From Candidatus Gastranaerophilales bacterium (lineage in GTDB: Bacteria; Cyanobacteriota; Vampirovibrionia; Gastranaerophilales; Gastranaerophilaceae): 64,000 nucleotides of DNA. Shown here in pieces: positions 9,633 through 19,124 of this stretch (position 1 is its first letter; each line of letters begins with the position of its first letter). A program made the position numbers and the translations under genes. Below the pieces are notes generated by a model. It saw only the letters and a program-made list of their open reading frames with translations. It ran no database searches and had not been told where the DNA came from. Where the stretch lies: assembly GCA_947624685.1 (NCBI GenBank), contig CANQLJ010000001.1, forward strand, positions 62,001 to 126,000, in the 5' to 3' direction.

Positions 9633-11453
9633 TTATTGTGCGTTATTTAATTCGTTTTCTCTGTTTTTAAATTGCATATTATAGAGTGTTTTGTATTTTC
9701 CGTCTTTGATTTTGATTAACTGTTCATGGGTACCCATTTCAACAATTTCGCCGTTTTCAATAAACAAAATCTTATCTGCGTTAAATATAGTCGACAATCT
9801 GTGTGCAATTACAAAAACCGTCTTATCCTTCATCAAATTATCAAGCGCTTTTTGGACAATTTTTTCCGATTTATTATCCAAAGCGCTTGTTGCTTCATCT
9901 AAAACAACAATGGGCGCGTCTTTTATCATCGCTCTTGCTATTGCGATTCTTTGTCTTTGGCCTCCGGATAATGATGCGCCGTTTTCGGCAATTGGCGTAT
10001 CTAAACCGCGATCCAAATTTGCAACAAATTCATCCAAATGCGAAGCGCTGATTACTTTATCGATTTCTTCCTGGGTTGCATTTTCTTTGCCGATTAAAAT
10101 ATTTTCTCTGATGGTTCCGGAGAACAAGAAGTTGTCTTGGAAAACTTCGGATATTTTGTTTCTCAAAGACGCCAGTTTAAAATCTTTGATATTTATGTCA
10201 TCAAAATAGATTCCGCCTGAATATATGTCATAGAATCTTGGTAAAAGATTCACAATTGTTGACTTTCCACCGCCGGAATTGCCCACAAGGGCGATTGTTT
10301 GACCTTTTTTAGCTTCAAAAGAAATGTTGTGCAAAACTTGTTTTTGTTCGTTATATGAAAACGAAACTTCGCTGAATTTGATGCTTTGGGGGGTGAAATT
10401 AAATTCTTTTGTTCCGTTATCTTTAATTCTTGAATTAAAATCAAAAAGCTCAAACACACGATTCAGAGCAACGAAAATGCCTTGGATACCCGTTAAATCT
10501 TGTCCTAAGGTTTTAATAGGTTTATACAAAAGCAAAAGCGAGGTGATGAAGCTTGCAAAACTTCCCGTTGTCAATCTTCCCATCATAATCAATTTGTTTC
10601 CAAAAAGCATTACAAGCGCAATACCGATGCTTGCTATGATGTACATAATAGGAGAAAGCCAGCCTGTTCTTTTGGTTAAAGACATTTGAAGCGAGAAAGT
10701 TTTTCGAATTAGTCCTTTAACTCTTGAATATTCTTTATCCTGCAAATTATATCCGCTTATGACTTTGTTGCCTTTATATGTTTCATTAAATGCGGTTGTG
10801 ATGTTTCCGCCAACGACCGTGCTTTTGTTTGAGACTTCTTTGATTTTCTTTCTCAAAAGCGCCATTGGTGCAAAAGCAAAAATCAAAATCACAACGCCTA
10901 CAAACGCAAGCTCCCAAGAATTATAAATCAAAACAAAAATCAAACCCAAGGCACTGGTGAGCGAAGTTATGATTGTTTTTATGCTGTTGATTAATTGTCT
11001 TGAAGCGCAATCCGGGTCTGACAAAAATCTTGATATAATAAGACCAGAGGAATTTTCGTCATAAAACTTCGAATCTAAATAAACAAGTTTTTTAAATAAA
11101 TCAACTTTAACACTATTTGCTATTGTTAAGCTTATCCAATCCGATAAATATGCGTTTAGGTATCTTAAAACCCCTTGAATACCGGCAAATATTACAATTC
11201 CCGGAGGAATGATTTTTGCCAATAAATCTCTTGTCAAAATAAATCCATGCCAGTCAATTATATTTCCGTTTACAACAACATCAATGTAGGGTTTTAAGAC
11301 AAAAGCCGTGACCCCGTCCAGCAGCCCCAAAGGCACTGCAAGCAAAAATGTTATAACAATTCTAAATAACACCGGTTTTATATATGGGAAAATTCTTTTT
11401 AATAAATATCCGTAGTCAAAAGCTTTGTCTGTGTTAATTACATCTAATCTCAT
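9633..11453 (-). CDS. ABC exporter, fused membrane and ATPase domains (MsbA-like)
   Basis: 606-aa half-transporter working as a homodimer in the inner membrane, of the MsbA/lipid-exporter type. Seen: six-helix membrane domain (about residues 20-325) followed by an ATPase domain with Walker A GNSGGGKST (about 393-401), Q-loop FQDN, signature LSGGQRQR, Walker B IVVLDEATSALD and H-loop AHRLS. In Gram-negative bacteria such proteins flip lipid A core or glycolipids, but lipid A genes are not visible here, so the substrate is an inference. Stands alone, divergent from the TPR/kinase genes. Confidence 0.9.
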   Translation of the reverse strand: MRLDVINTDKAFDYGYLLKRIFPYIKPVLFRIVITFLLAVPLGLLDGVTAFVLKPYIDVVVNGNIIDWHGFILTRDLLAKIIPPGIVIFAGIQGVLRYLNAYLSDWISLTIANSVKVDLFKKLVYLDSKFYDENSSGLIISRFLSDPDCASRQLINSIKTIITSLTSALGLIFVLIYNSWELAFVGVVILIFAFAPMALLRKKIKEVSNKSTVVGGNITTAFNETYKGNKVISGYNLQDKEYSRVKGLIRKTFSLQMSLTKRTGWLSPIMYIIASIGIALVMLFGNKLIMMGRLTTGSFASFITSLLLLYKPIKTLGQDLTGIQGIFVALNRVFELFDFNSRIKDNGTKEFNFTPQSIKFSEVSFSYNEQKQVLHNISFEAKKGQTIALVGNSGGGKSTIVNLLPRFYDIYSGGIYFDDINIKDFKLASLRNKISEVFQDNFLFSGTIRENILIGKENATQEEIDKVISASHLDEFVANLDRGLDTPIAENGASLSGGQRQRIAIARAMIKDAPIVVLDEATSALDNKSEKIVQKALDNLMKDKTVFVIAHRLSTIFNADKILFIENGEIVEMGTHEQLIKIKDGKYKTLYNMQFKNRENELNNAQ

Positions 11454-11528
11454 CTATATCTTCCATATTAATACTATCAAAAATCATTATTACATAAACA
11501 AAGAAATTATTTAAAAATTTAAAAAAAA

Positions 11529-11537
11529 TGTTAAAAT
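11529..11537 (+). promoter_or_regulatory. extended -10 promoter close to the start of the TPR gene
   Basis: TGTTAAAAT (TG-N-TAAAAT) ends 11 bases before the ATG at 11549. Transcription would start about five bases before the codon, and no Shine-Dalgarno is visible, so the message is probably leaderless or nearly so. Inference from spacing only. Confidence 0.45.
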
Positions 11538-11548
11538 AAAATAAAACT

Positions 11549-11938
11549 ATGGATGGAAATTTTCTAAGAGAATATTATATTTTAATCAGAAACAAAATCC
11601 TCGACACTCGCTTTGAAGCGGCAATTGCAAGCGCGGATAAACTTTTGAGCGCATACCCCAGAGACGAATGGGGATATTACTATAAAGGGGTTTGTTTTTT
11701 TGCTTTAGAAAAATACAAAGAATCCGTAAGAAACTATACAATTGCACTTCAATTAAATCCCGGCCTTGCAAAAGCGTATTTTAATTTGGGGGTTTGTTTT
11801 TATATTGTTCGAAAATATGACCTTGCTTTAATTAATATTGCAAAAGCCATGATAATTTTTACAAAACAAAAAGAGCTTGAAAAAAAACAGCGCTGCGTTG
11901 ATGCCCTTAAAGTTATTCAAATTGAAAGAGGAGAATAA
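11549..11938 (+). CDS. tetratricopeptide repeat (TPR) protein, 129 aa
   Basis: Small helical scaffold protein. Seen: two to three TPR units, e.g. 'DEWGYYYKGVCFFALEKYKESVRNYTIALQLNPGLAKAYFNLGVCFYIVRKYDLALINIAKAM' broken over residues 34-105, with the G-Y-A and P landmarks at the expected places. It contains no enzymatic motif. It is followed after three bases by a sensor kinase, with the kinase ribosome site inside its last codons, so it is probably co-expressed and may act as a protein-interaction partner of the kinase. Confidence 0.82.
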   Translation: MDGNFLREYYILIRNKILDTRFEAAIASADKLLSAYPRDEWGYYYKGVCFFALEKYKESVRNYTIALQLNPGLAKAYFNLGVCFYIVRKYDLALINIAKAMIIFTKQKELEKKQRCVDALKVIQIERGE

Positions 11939-11941
11939 GAA

Positions 11942-12922
11942 ATGAAAATTACGATATTTTTTATAGTTAGCATTTTATTAATTTTTTTGATTTTAATTTT
12001 GGCGCTTGTTTTAATTTTTAAATATTCAAAGCTCTATGTAAAATACAATAGAATCACAAAATACCTCCTTAACTACCTTAATGTCATAACTTCGGCCCGA
12101 TACGGAAATTTACATGCAAAAGTTGATGAGGGTGTGGACGCGCTAACTATAATGCTTACAAAAAACACAAATGCGCTATTAGAGAGCATTAACGACAGAG
12201 ACAAAGTCATTCAAGAATACATTGAAAAAGAAAAACAAAGCCAAAATATAAAACAAGACTTCATCTCAAGCTTAGCCCATGACCTTAAAGTCCCGATTAT
12301 TGCGCAAGATAATACCTATGATTTATTTCTGCAAGGAAACTTTGGCTCGATTTCACCTGTTCAAAAACAGGCAATAGAAAACCTCAAAATTTCAAATAAT
12401 GACCTTAAAAATCTTGTTTGCGATTTGTTGGATATTTATAAACTCGACAAAAAAGAGCTTGAACTAAATAAAACGGACACTAATCTAAATGAACTTATTA
12501 AAGAAGTTATAGCTCAAAATAAAAGCATAATAACAATAAGAAACAAAGAAATCATTTTTGATGACAAAGAAAAAATTAATGCGTTTATTGATTCTTTTTT
12601 AATTAAAAGAGTATTAAATAATTTAATTTCAAATGCGATTTTTTATGGGAAAGATTCAAAAAATATTTTTATAACGCTAAAAAACGAAGATAATAAAATT
12701 AAAATCAGTGTCATTGATGAAGGCGAAGGGATAAATGAACAAGATATTAATAATATCTTTAAAAAATATTATACAAGCGCAAAAAAATATTCTAATATCG
12801 GCGTGGGATTGGGGCTTTATTTTGCAAATAAAATAGTATTAGCGCACGGTGGAACAATTGAAGCAAAAAATAACCCGCAAAAAGGTGCAACATTTACTAT
12901 TGAATTACCAAAACAAAATTGA
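11942..12922 (+). CDS. membrane sensor histidine kinase, 326 aa
   Basis: Two-component sensor with one N-terminal TM helix (about residues 5-27), a short cytoplasmic linker, a HisKA dimerisation domain with phospho-acceptor H113 in SLAHDLKVPI, and an HATPase_c domain with N-box NNLISNAIFYG (226-236), G1 box DEGEGI (259-264), G2 box GVGLGL (287-292) and terminal GATFTIELP. There is no obvious periplasmic sensor, so it probably senses the membrane or a partner protein. No response regulator is encoded nearby, so the partner is elsewhere. SD sequence AGAGGAG precedes the ATG. Confidence 0.92.
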   Translation: MKITIFFIVSILLIFLILILALVLIFKYSKLYVKYNRITKYLLNYLNVITSARYGNLHAKVDEGVDALTIMLTKNTNALLESINDRDKVIQEYIEKEKQSQNIKQDFISSLAHDLKVPIIAQDNTYDLFLQGNFGSISPVQKQAIENLKISNNDLKNLVCDLLDIYKLDKKELELNKTDTNLNELIKEVIAQNKSIITIRNKEIIFDDKEKINAFIDSFLIKRVLNNLISNAIFYGKDSKNIFITLKNEDNKIKISVIDEGEGINEQDINNIFKKYYTSAKKYSNIGVGLGLYFANKIVLAHGGTIEAKNNPQKGATFTIELPKQN

Positions 12923-12935
12923 TAAAATTAATAAA

Positions 12936-13853
12936 ATGGAAGCACAAGAAGAAAAAGAAAAAGAAAAAGGAGAAGGAGAAGATTGGGGGATTTTATCTTC
13001 AATTTCAAGCTACATCAATTTTCTTGAAATCGAAAAGGGATTATCCAAAAACACGATTCTTGCCTATCAAAATGACTTGATTGCTTTTTTTGATTACGTT
13101 TCAGCTGAATTTAATATAGAAAATATCGAACATATAAAAAGAAAAGAACTCTCTTTTTATATAAAGTATCTCGCCAGAAACGAATTAAACCCAAGCTCGA
13201 TTATGCGAAAAATCGCCTCCATAAAAGGATTCTTCAGATTTTTGTGCCACAAAAGAATAATAAAAACAAATCCTTCCGTTTTAATTAATAATCTAAAGCT
13301 CCCAAAAAGATTGCCCAAGGTCTTGAGCATCAATGAAATAGAAAAAATATTAAAAACGGATTTAACAATTAAAGAAAACGCGATTTTTGAACTTTTATAT
13401 TCTTCGGGAATTCGTGTGAGCGAATTGTGCGAGCTTGAACTAAAAAACATCGATCTAAATCAAAAAGCAATAAAAGTGTTCGGCAAAGGTTCAAAAGAAA
13501 GACTTGTGCCGATAAATGATAAATGTATCAAAATAATAAAAAAATACCTTTCTCAAAGGGAGCTTGTTGCCTTAAAATATGATTCTAAGCCCTATCTTTT
13601 TTTAAATGAAAAAGGTCAAAAAATTTCAAGACAAATTGTCTATAAAATCATCAAAAAACAAGGCGAAAAAATCCAAAGAGAAATCTCCCCCCACACGATT
13701 CGCCATAGCTTCGCTACACACTTGCTTGAAAACGGGGCGGATTTAAGAGTCGTTCAGGAGCTTTTGGGCCACTCAAGTATCGTCACAACCCAACTTTATA
13801 CCCACATAAGCAAAAAGACCCTAAAAGAAATATATTTTAAAATTAACGGCTGA
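12936..13853 (+). CDS. tyrosine site-specific recombinase, XerC/XerD type
   Basis: Integrase-family recombinase, about 305 aa from the chosen ATG; the frame is open further back to 12849 but that would overlap the kinase gene by more than 70 bases and exceed the usual Xer length of about 300. Seen: SAM-like N-terminal DNA-binding domain (SYINFLEIEKGLSKNTILAYQ...), then the catalytic set: Arg in SSGIRVSELCEL, Lys in GKGSKERLVPI, HTIRHSFATHLL (His-x-x-Arg), GHSS, and the nucleophile Tyr in TTQLYTHIS. Likely resolves chromosome dimers at dif; whether it is XerC or XerD cannot be decided here. No phage or integron context. Confidence 0.88.
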   Translation: MEAQEEKEKEKGEGEDWGILSSISSYINFLEIEKGLSKNTILAYQNDLIAFFDYVSAEFNIENIEHIKRKELSFYIKYLARNELNPSSIMRKIASIKGFFRFLCHKRIIKTNPSVLINNLKLPKRLPKVLSINEIEKILKTDLTIKENAIFELLYSSGIRVSELCELELKNIDLNQKAIKVFGKGSKERLVPINDKCIKIIKKYLSQRELVALKYDSKPYLFLNEKGQKISRQIVYKIIKKQGEKIQREISPHTIRHSFATHLLENGADLRVVQELLGHSSIVTTQLYTHISKKTLKEIYFKING

Positions 13854-13883
13854 ATTTAATTTTTTATTTTTTTAGGGGGGAAT

Positions 13884-15302
13884 TTAATCAACTTCTATTC
13901 TTATTTCAAAAGACCTCTGCCAAGGAAGGCTATAGCTTATTTTTTGATAATGAAAATCAAGGTATTTCGCAATTTTAAGAGAATATTGATTTAATTCATC
14001 TTCTTTTTCTTTTAATTTTTCTTCAAAATTTTGCCCGTATTCTCTGATTGGTTTTCTAATAATCGCTTGATAAATATAATCATCCATAAGCCTTATAAAT
14101 TGCAGTTTTTTATAAGCTTTTTCATTATATTTATTATCTTTAAGGGCAAAATATTTTGTTATTGCACTTAAGATTGAACAGCCGATAGTGTTTGCGCTTG
14201 TGTTATAAGCACAATAACCGTAAAAATTATCACCTTTGATATTTTCAATCATCTGTTCAACAAAACCAACATCCGCCCCGTTTGCATTATTCACATCCGC
14301 AACAAAACAGGGAGAATCAAAAATATTATTAAAATCAATTTTTTTTTGCGTTTTATTTATGACATCGCCTAAAACCAAGTCCCCTTGCTCATATTCAAAA
14401 TTATTTATAAACATTTTTAGTTCATAATTATTTTTTTCAATATTCAATCCCGCAAGTTCAATCTGCCCCAAAACACAATCATTGATTGTTATATCTTCAT
14501 ATTTTGAAATGAGGTTATTTGAATTTGGGTACATAAAAACAGGATTTATATTGATTTTTTCTTTTTTATAATCAACAATAGCGCGAGAGATAAGCGACAA
14601 GGGGATTTCATCGAGCCCGGTTTTAATTTTAGCGCTCAGGTTTTCTTTTTTTATAATTTGATTAAGTTCAAGCCCTTCTTTAACATTGAGCCCGAATTGG
14701 GCGCAATCGTCTTTTGAAAAAATTAAAAAATCAAAAAATCCTTCTTTTAAAAATTCCAAATATAATTTATTTATTTCAAAATTTCTTTTTCTTGTGTCGA
14801 GGTAATCCTGCAAAATATTTTCGGGAATTTTATTTATGACGCAATTAGAATTTTTTTCAACTTCGGCTTTATGGAGATAATATGACCAATCGAAGATTTT
14901 TTTGCCATATATATTCCAATACTCTTTTTCTTCTTCATTTATGTTGTTGTTTGAAATTCGCATAATTGAAGAGAAAGCATAGATTTTTTTTGCTTTTTTT
15001 CTTGCGATATTTTTAAATTTAGATAATCTTTTTTCTATTTCTTCTTTTGTGTCGTTTGACCTTCTTGATGGCACCAATCCGCCATAGGCAATGGTATCAA
15101 GAGAAACAATTAAATAATCGATATAATCTAAATTATTAATAAAATCAATTAATTTATCCGTATCGGTGCCGGTTGTTAAACCCCCTAATAAAGAAATATC
15201 GGGCAGATAAAGCTTAATATCATTATGGATTGATAAAATGTCTTGAATTAAATCATAACAAATCGGTCGATTATCAATAGGAATCAGAGCTATTTTTAAC
15301 AT
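13884..15302 (-). CDS. DUF4127 family protein, 472 aa
   Basis: Matches my recollection of DUF4127: an N-terminal 'KIALIPIDNRPICYDL' strand, 'LLGGLTTGTDTDKL', 'LIVSLDTIAYGGLVPSRRS' and a later 'DVNNANGADVGFVEQM...GYCAYNTSANTIG' segment. No signal peptide, so cytoplasmic. The family has no established biochemical role that I know of. Convergent with the recombinase gene and divergent from murF; its own promoter region is shared with the mur cluster upstream (15303-15453). Confidence 0.8.
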   Translation of the reverse strand: MLKIALIPIDNRPICYDLIQDILSIHNDIKLYLPDISLLGGLTTGTDTDKLIDFINNLDYIDYLIVSLDTIAYGGLVPSRRSNDTKEEIEKRLSKFKNIARKKAKKIYAFSSIMRISNNNINEEEKEYWNIYGKKIFDWSYYLHKAEVEKNSNCVINKIPENILQDYLDTRKRNFEINKLYLEFLKEGFFDFLIFSKDDCAQFGLNVKEGLELNQIIKKENLSAKIKTGLDEIPLSLISRAIVDYKKEKININPVFMYPNSNNLISKYEDITINDCVLGQIELAGLNIEKNNYELKMFINNFEYEQGDLVLGDVINKTQKKIDFNNIFDSPCFVADVNNANGADVGFVEQMIENIKGDNFYGYCAYNTSANTIGCSILSAITKYFALKDNKYNEKAYKKLQFIRLMDDYIYQAIIRKPIREYGQNFEEKLKEKEDELNQYSLKIAKYLDFHYQKISYSLPWQRSFEIRIEVD

Positions 15303-15453
15303 AAAATTATTTTATAATATTTTTTTATTTTTTAAAAGCTTTAATAATAATTTACTTGTTGTAAGTGTTTTTTGGTATAAAATTATTCTATAAAATTTTA
15401 ATGAAAAAGATTTTTTGTAAAAGAATCAAAAACGACTGTAAAATGAGGATTTA

Positions 15454-16800
15454 ATGCAATTTAATTTAGATGAAATTATAAAAGCAATAGATGGAAAGGT
15501 CTTATACGAAAGCGAAAATATAGATAAAAAGGCTCTTTTTGATATTTCAACGGATACAAGAAAAATTAAATCCGGCGATGTTTATCTTCCGCTTCGAGGC
15601 GAAAACTTTGACGGTCATAATTTCATAGATAAAGCGCTCGAGCTTGGCGCAAGAGGGTACTTTACCCAAGATGAATTTAAAATAAATAAAAATTGCGATT
15701 TTATAATTTATGTCAAAAACGCTCTTGTTGCTTATTTAGAGCTTGCAAAATATATAAGACAAAAAATCAATCCTATAGTTGTCGCAATAACGGGCTCTTG
15801 CGGCAAAACGACAACAAAAGAAATGCTCTATAGCGTATTTTCAACCCAATATAAAACGCACAAAACCTATCTTAACCACAACAATGAAATAGGCCTATGT
15901 GAAACGATGTTTACAATGCCCAATAATACCGAAGTTTTGATACTGGAGATGGGCATGAGAAACCTGGGTGAAATTGAACTTTTATCAAACTATTCTAACC
16001 CTGATATAGGAATAATATCTAATATCGGCTGTGCTCACCTTGAAAGATTGGGAACATTAAAAAATATCGCAATTGCAAAATGCGAAATCGCCTCTAATCT
16101 TAAATCAAAAGATGAGGGCGGATTATTTATCGGTGTAGATTGCGAGCAAATCAAAGACAATTTAAAATACGACGGCAAAAAAATCTTTGTTTCATTAAAT
16201 GATGCTAAAAATATCAAAATTAAAGCGGATTTAACAACATTTGATTATAAAGGCACAACATATCAAATAACGCAACCCGGCGAATACAATATCCAAAACG
16301 CGATTCTTGCTATTGAAGCGGGCTTGAGCAGAAACGTTGAAATTAAAAACATTCAAAAAGGACTTTTAAACTATCGTCCGATTGAAAAACGCTGGGAAAA
16401 GACGGTTATAAAAGGCTTAACCTTCATAAATGACAGCTATAATGCAAACCCGGAATCGATGAATGCCGTTTTAAAGACGTTTTTGTCGATTTATCCAAAG
16501 CCTATTGTATTGGTTTTAGGAGATATGGGAGAATTGGGCAAAGATTCAATCAGCTATCATAAGCAAGTGGGCGAATTTTTATCAAATTATAAAGACATAA
16601 AACTTTTAACCGTAGGAGCTCTCGCTCGCCATATCGCAAGAAACGCGACACTTGAGAGCGTGGAATTTGAAAACAACAGCGATTGCGCTAAATATATCTT
16701 AAAAAACATCGAAAAAAATTCGACGATACTATTAAAAGCCTCTCGGGCGATGAAATTTGAACAAATTATTGAAATGGTGACAAATTATGATAATGATTAG
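15454..16800 (+). CDS. murF: UDP-N-acetylmuramoyl-tripeptide--D-alanyl-D-alanine ligase
   Basis: Adds D-Ala-D-Ala to the UDP-MurNAc-tripeptide in the cytoplasm, the last soluble step of peptidoglycan precursor synthesis. 448 aa with the Mur ligase layout: N-terminal substrate domain (STDTRKIKSGDVYLPLRGENFDGHNF), central ATPase P-loop TGSCGKTT (113-120), 'LNHNNEIGLCETMF', and C-terminal domain with 'FINDSYNANPESMNAVL'. First gene of the mur cluster; SD GAGG five bases before the ATG and an AT-rich promoter region with TATAAAAT boxes upstream. Overlaps mraY by 14 bases. Confidence 0.96.
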   Translation: MQFNLDEIIKAIDGKVLYESENIDKKALFDISTDTRKIKSGDVYLPLRGENFDGHNFIDKALELGARGYFTQDEFKINKNCDFIIYVKNALVAYLELAKYIRQKINPIVVAITGSCGKTTTKEMLYSVFSTQYKTHKTYLNHNNEIGLCETMFTMPNNTEVLILEMGMRNLGEIELLSNYSNPDIGIISNIGCAHLERLGTLKNIAIAKCEIASNLKSKDEGGLFIGVDCEQIKDNLKYDGKKIFVSLNDAKNIKIKADLTTFDYKGTTYQITQPGEYNIQNAILAIEAGLSRNVEIKNIQKGLLNYRPIEKRWEKTVIKGLTFINDSYNANPESMNAVLKTFLSIYPKPIVLVLGDMGELGKDSISYHKQVGEFLSNYKDIKLLTVGALARHIARNATLESVEFENNSDCAKYILKNIEKNSTILLKASRAMKFEQIIEMVTNYDND

Positions 16801-17755
16801 TGTGGCGGGGCTCATTGCTCTGATATTATGTTTATTGTTCGGCATTCCTTATATTGACTTTATGCAAAAGAAGGCATATTCGCAATATTTAAGACAAGAA
16901 GTCCAAAAAATGCACGCCTATAAAGAAAAAACACCCACAACGGGCGGAGTTTTTATCATCGCTTCAATAATAATCGCTTCCGTTATTGCTCTTTTTATGG
17001 CGCAAGAGACGACCACAAGAGCGATGATTGTCATTATCACTTTGATTTTTTATACTTTTACGGGCTTTGAAGACGACATTAAAAAAATTAAAGCTCATCA
17101 AAACCTCGGTCTTTCCGCTCGAGCAAAGCTCATGCTTCAAATAGCAGTCTCGATGCTTCCCGCGTTTTATATAATTTCAACTCATCAAACTCAAATAAGC
17201 TTTTTAAATTTCAGTTTGGATTTGGGCTGGTTTTACCCTATATTTGTTGTTTTTATGATGGTGGGTTCATCTAATGCGCTTAATTTAACCGATGGTCTGG
17301 ACGGACTTGCAGCAAGCTCCTCTGTTTTTGCGTTTTTAGCATGTTCTATTATTTGTTTTTTAAACAATAATATCGATTTAGCGATAATTGCAATTGCGGC
17401 AAGTGCCTCGTGTCTTGGGTTTTTATATTACAATAAAAAACCCGCTAAAATCTTTATGGGAGATACCGGCTCTTTAGCGTTAGGTGCGCTTTTAGCAACC
17501 ATTGCCATAATGGGAAAATTTGAACTTTGGCTGATACCGATTGCTGTTATATTTATATGCGAAACATTATCGGTTATGATTCAAGTCACAAGCTTTAAAT
17601 TGACGGGAAAAAGAGTCTTTAAAATGAGCCCGATACATCATCATTTCGAGCTTTCAAATTGGAGCGAAAATAAGATTGTGTTTGTTTTTTCGCTAATCAC
17701 ATTTTTATTTTGCACTCTGAGTGTAACGGTTTATTATCTATATAAAATACATTAA
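16787..17755 (+). CDS. mraY: phospho-N-acetylmuramoyl-pentapeptide transferase
   Basis: Integral-membrane enzyme making lipid I from UDP-MurNAc-pentapeptide and undecaprenyl phosphate. 322 aa with about ten TM helices. Diagnostic motifs: PTTGGVFII, GFEDDIKKIKAHQNLGLSARAKL (catalytic Asp pair), SSNALNLTDGLDGLA, FMGDTGSLALGALLA and the MraY-specific KMSPIHHHFEL. The start lies inside the end of murF; a second ATG two codons on (16793) is equally possible. Part of the murF-mraY-murD-ftsW-murG transcript. Confidence 0.96.
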   Translation: MIMISVAGLIALILCLLFGIPYIDFMQKKAYSQYLRQEVQKMHAYKEKTPTTGGVFIIASIIIASVIALFMAQETTTRAMIVIITLIFYTFTGFEDDIKKIKAHQNLGLSARAKLMLQIAVSMLPAFYIISTHQTQISFLNFSLDLGWFYPIFVVFMMVGSSNALNLTDGLDGLAASSSVFAFLACSIICFLNNNIDLAIIAIAASASCLGFLYYNKKPAKIFMGDTGSLALGALLATIAIMGKFELWLIPIAVIFICETLSVMIQVTSFKLTGKRVFKMSPIHHHFELSNWSENKIVFVFSLITFLFCTLSVTVYYLYKIH

Positions 17756-17771
17756 TTAAACGGATGGTAAA

Positions 17772-19124
17772 ATGAATAAATACGAAAATGTTAAAGATAA
17801 AAAAATATTGATTTTGGGTTTTTCAAAAACGGGTATCGCTTCCGCTAAATACCTATCTTCAAAAGGCGCTAATGTCTTTATTAGTGAACAAAACGAGATG
17901 AAAGAAAAAGATAGAGCTGTTTTTGAAGATTTAAAATCAAAAAATATCAAAATAGAATTTAATTCTCATAGCGAAGATTTTATTTCGGGAGCTGATTTTT
18001 GCATCCTTAGCCCTTCGATACCAGAGGATAGCGACATAATTAAAAGATTAAAAGAAAAAAATATCGAATATTTTTCCGATTTAGAATACATTTCAAAAAT
18101 AAATCAGGAAAATAAAATCGTTTTAATCACTGGAACAAACGGAAAAACGACGACAACCGCTTTAACATCTCATATTTTAGAAAAAAAATATTTTGCCCCC
18201 TCAACGGGTAACATTGGTATAAGCCCGATGGATTTTATCAACAAAAACCCCGATTTTTATGTAATTGAAGCAAGTTCTTTTCAATTAAACTATTCGCCAA
18301 AATTAAAGCCCTGTATCGGGATTTTCACAAACCTCACACCGGATCATCTTTTGTGGCACAAGAGTCTTGAAAATTATTTTGAAGCAAAAGCAAAACCTTT
18401 TCGCAATATGGATGAAAATGATTTTGCAATTTTAAATTATGACGATGAATTATTAAAAAAATTAGGAAGCGAAATAAAAGCCAAAGTATACTATTTTTCG
18501 CTCTCTAAACAAAATATCAAAAATTGCATATATTTAGAAAATGACGAAATTATTTTTGAAAACGAAAAAATAATAAACATCAATGAATTAAATATCGTAG
18601 GTCCTCATAACATTCAAAACGCGATGTGCGCTATTGTTGCATCAAAAATCTTAAAATTAAATAACGATGAAATTAAAGAACAATTAAAAAGTTTTAAAGC
18701 AATAGAACACAGGCTCGAATACGTCAGAACCCTTGAAGGAACAGATTATTATAATGATTCTAAAGCAACGAATCCCGAAGCAAGCATCGTTGCAATAAAT
18801 TCTTTTGATGATAAAAAAGTTGTCTTAATTGCAGGCGGCAGAGATAAAAAGACGGCTTTAAAAGACTTTATTAAAGCCGTAAAAGAAAAAATATCCAAAG
18901 TTGTCTTAATCGGCGAAGCCACAAAGCGTTTTCGAGACGAACTTTCTCAAAACGGCTATATAAATATAGTTAATTCCAAAACTCTTGAAGAAGCAATAGA
19001 TATTGCTTCACTGGATAAACCCGACATTGTTTTATTGTCGCCGGCGTGCGCAAGTTTTGATATGTTTGAAAGCTATGAAAAAAGAGGGGACGCTTTTAAA
19101 AACTATGTATTATCAAAAAAATAG
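17772..19124 (+). CDS. murD: UDP-N-acetylmuramoylalanine--D-glutamate ligase
   Basis: Adds D-glutamate to UDP-MurNAc-L-Ala. 450 aa. N-terminal Rossmann-type domain (ILILGFSKTGIASAKYL), ATPase P-loop TGTNGKTTTT (120-129), 'NLTPDHLLWHKSLENYFEAK' and C-terminal 'YYNDSKATNPEASIVAI' with 'LSPACASFDMFESYEKRGDAF', the last being the signature that separates MurD from the other Mur ligases. Sixteen bases after mraY. Its end overlaps the start of ftsW. Confidence 0.96.
   Translation: MNKYENVKDKKILILGFSKTGIASAKYLSSKGANVFISEQNEMKEKDRAVFEDLKSKNIKIEFNSHSEDFISGADFCILSPSIPEDSDIIKRLKEKNIEYFSDLEYISKINQENKIVLITGTNGKTTTTALTSHILEKKYFAPSTGNIGISPMDFINKNPDFYVIEASSFQLNYSPKLKPCIGIFTNLTPDHLLWHKSLENYFEAKAKPFRNMDENDFAILNYDDELLKKLGSEIKAKVYYFSLSKQNIKNCIYLENDEIIFENEKIININELNIVGPHNIQNAMCAIVASKILKLNNDEIKEQLKSFKAIEHRLEYVRTLEGTDYYNDSKATNPEASIVAINSFDDKKVVLIAGGRDKKTALKDFIKAVKEKISKVVLIGEATKRFRDELSQNGYINIVNSKTLEEAIDIASLDKPDIVLLSPACASFDMFESYEKRGDAFKNYVLSKK

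Noticed and set aside
12849-12935. Upstream extension of the recombinase inside the kinase gene
   Set aside because: Would overlap the kinase by over 70 bases; ATG at 12936 follows the kinase stop directly and gives the normal Xer length.
12936-13853. Recombinase as integrase of a mobile element
   Set aside because: Xer-type sequence and length, no attachment repeats, no cargo genes and neighbours in ordinary chromosomal operons.
19003-19104. Upstream extension of ftsW inside murD
   Set aside because: Overlaps murD by more than 100 bases in another frame and adds residues unlike any FtsW; ATG at 19105 gives normal length.
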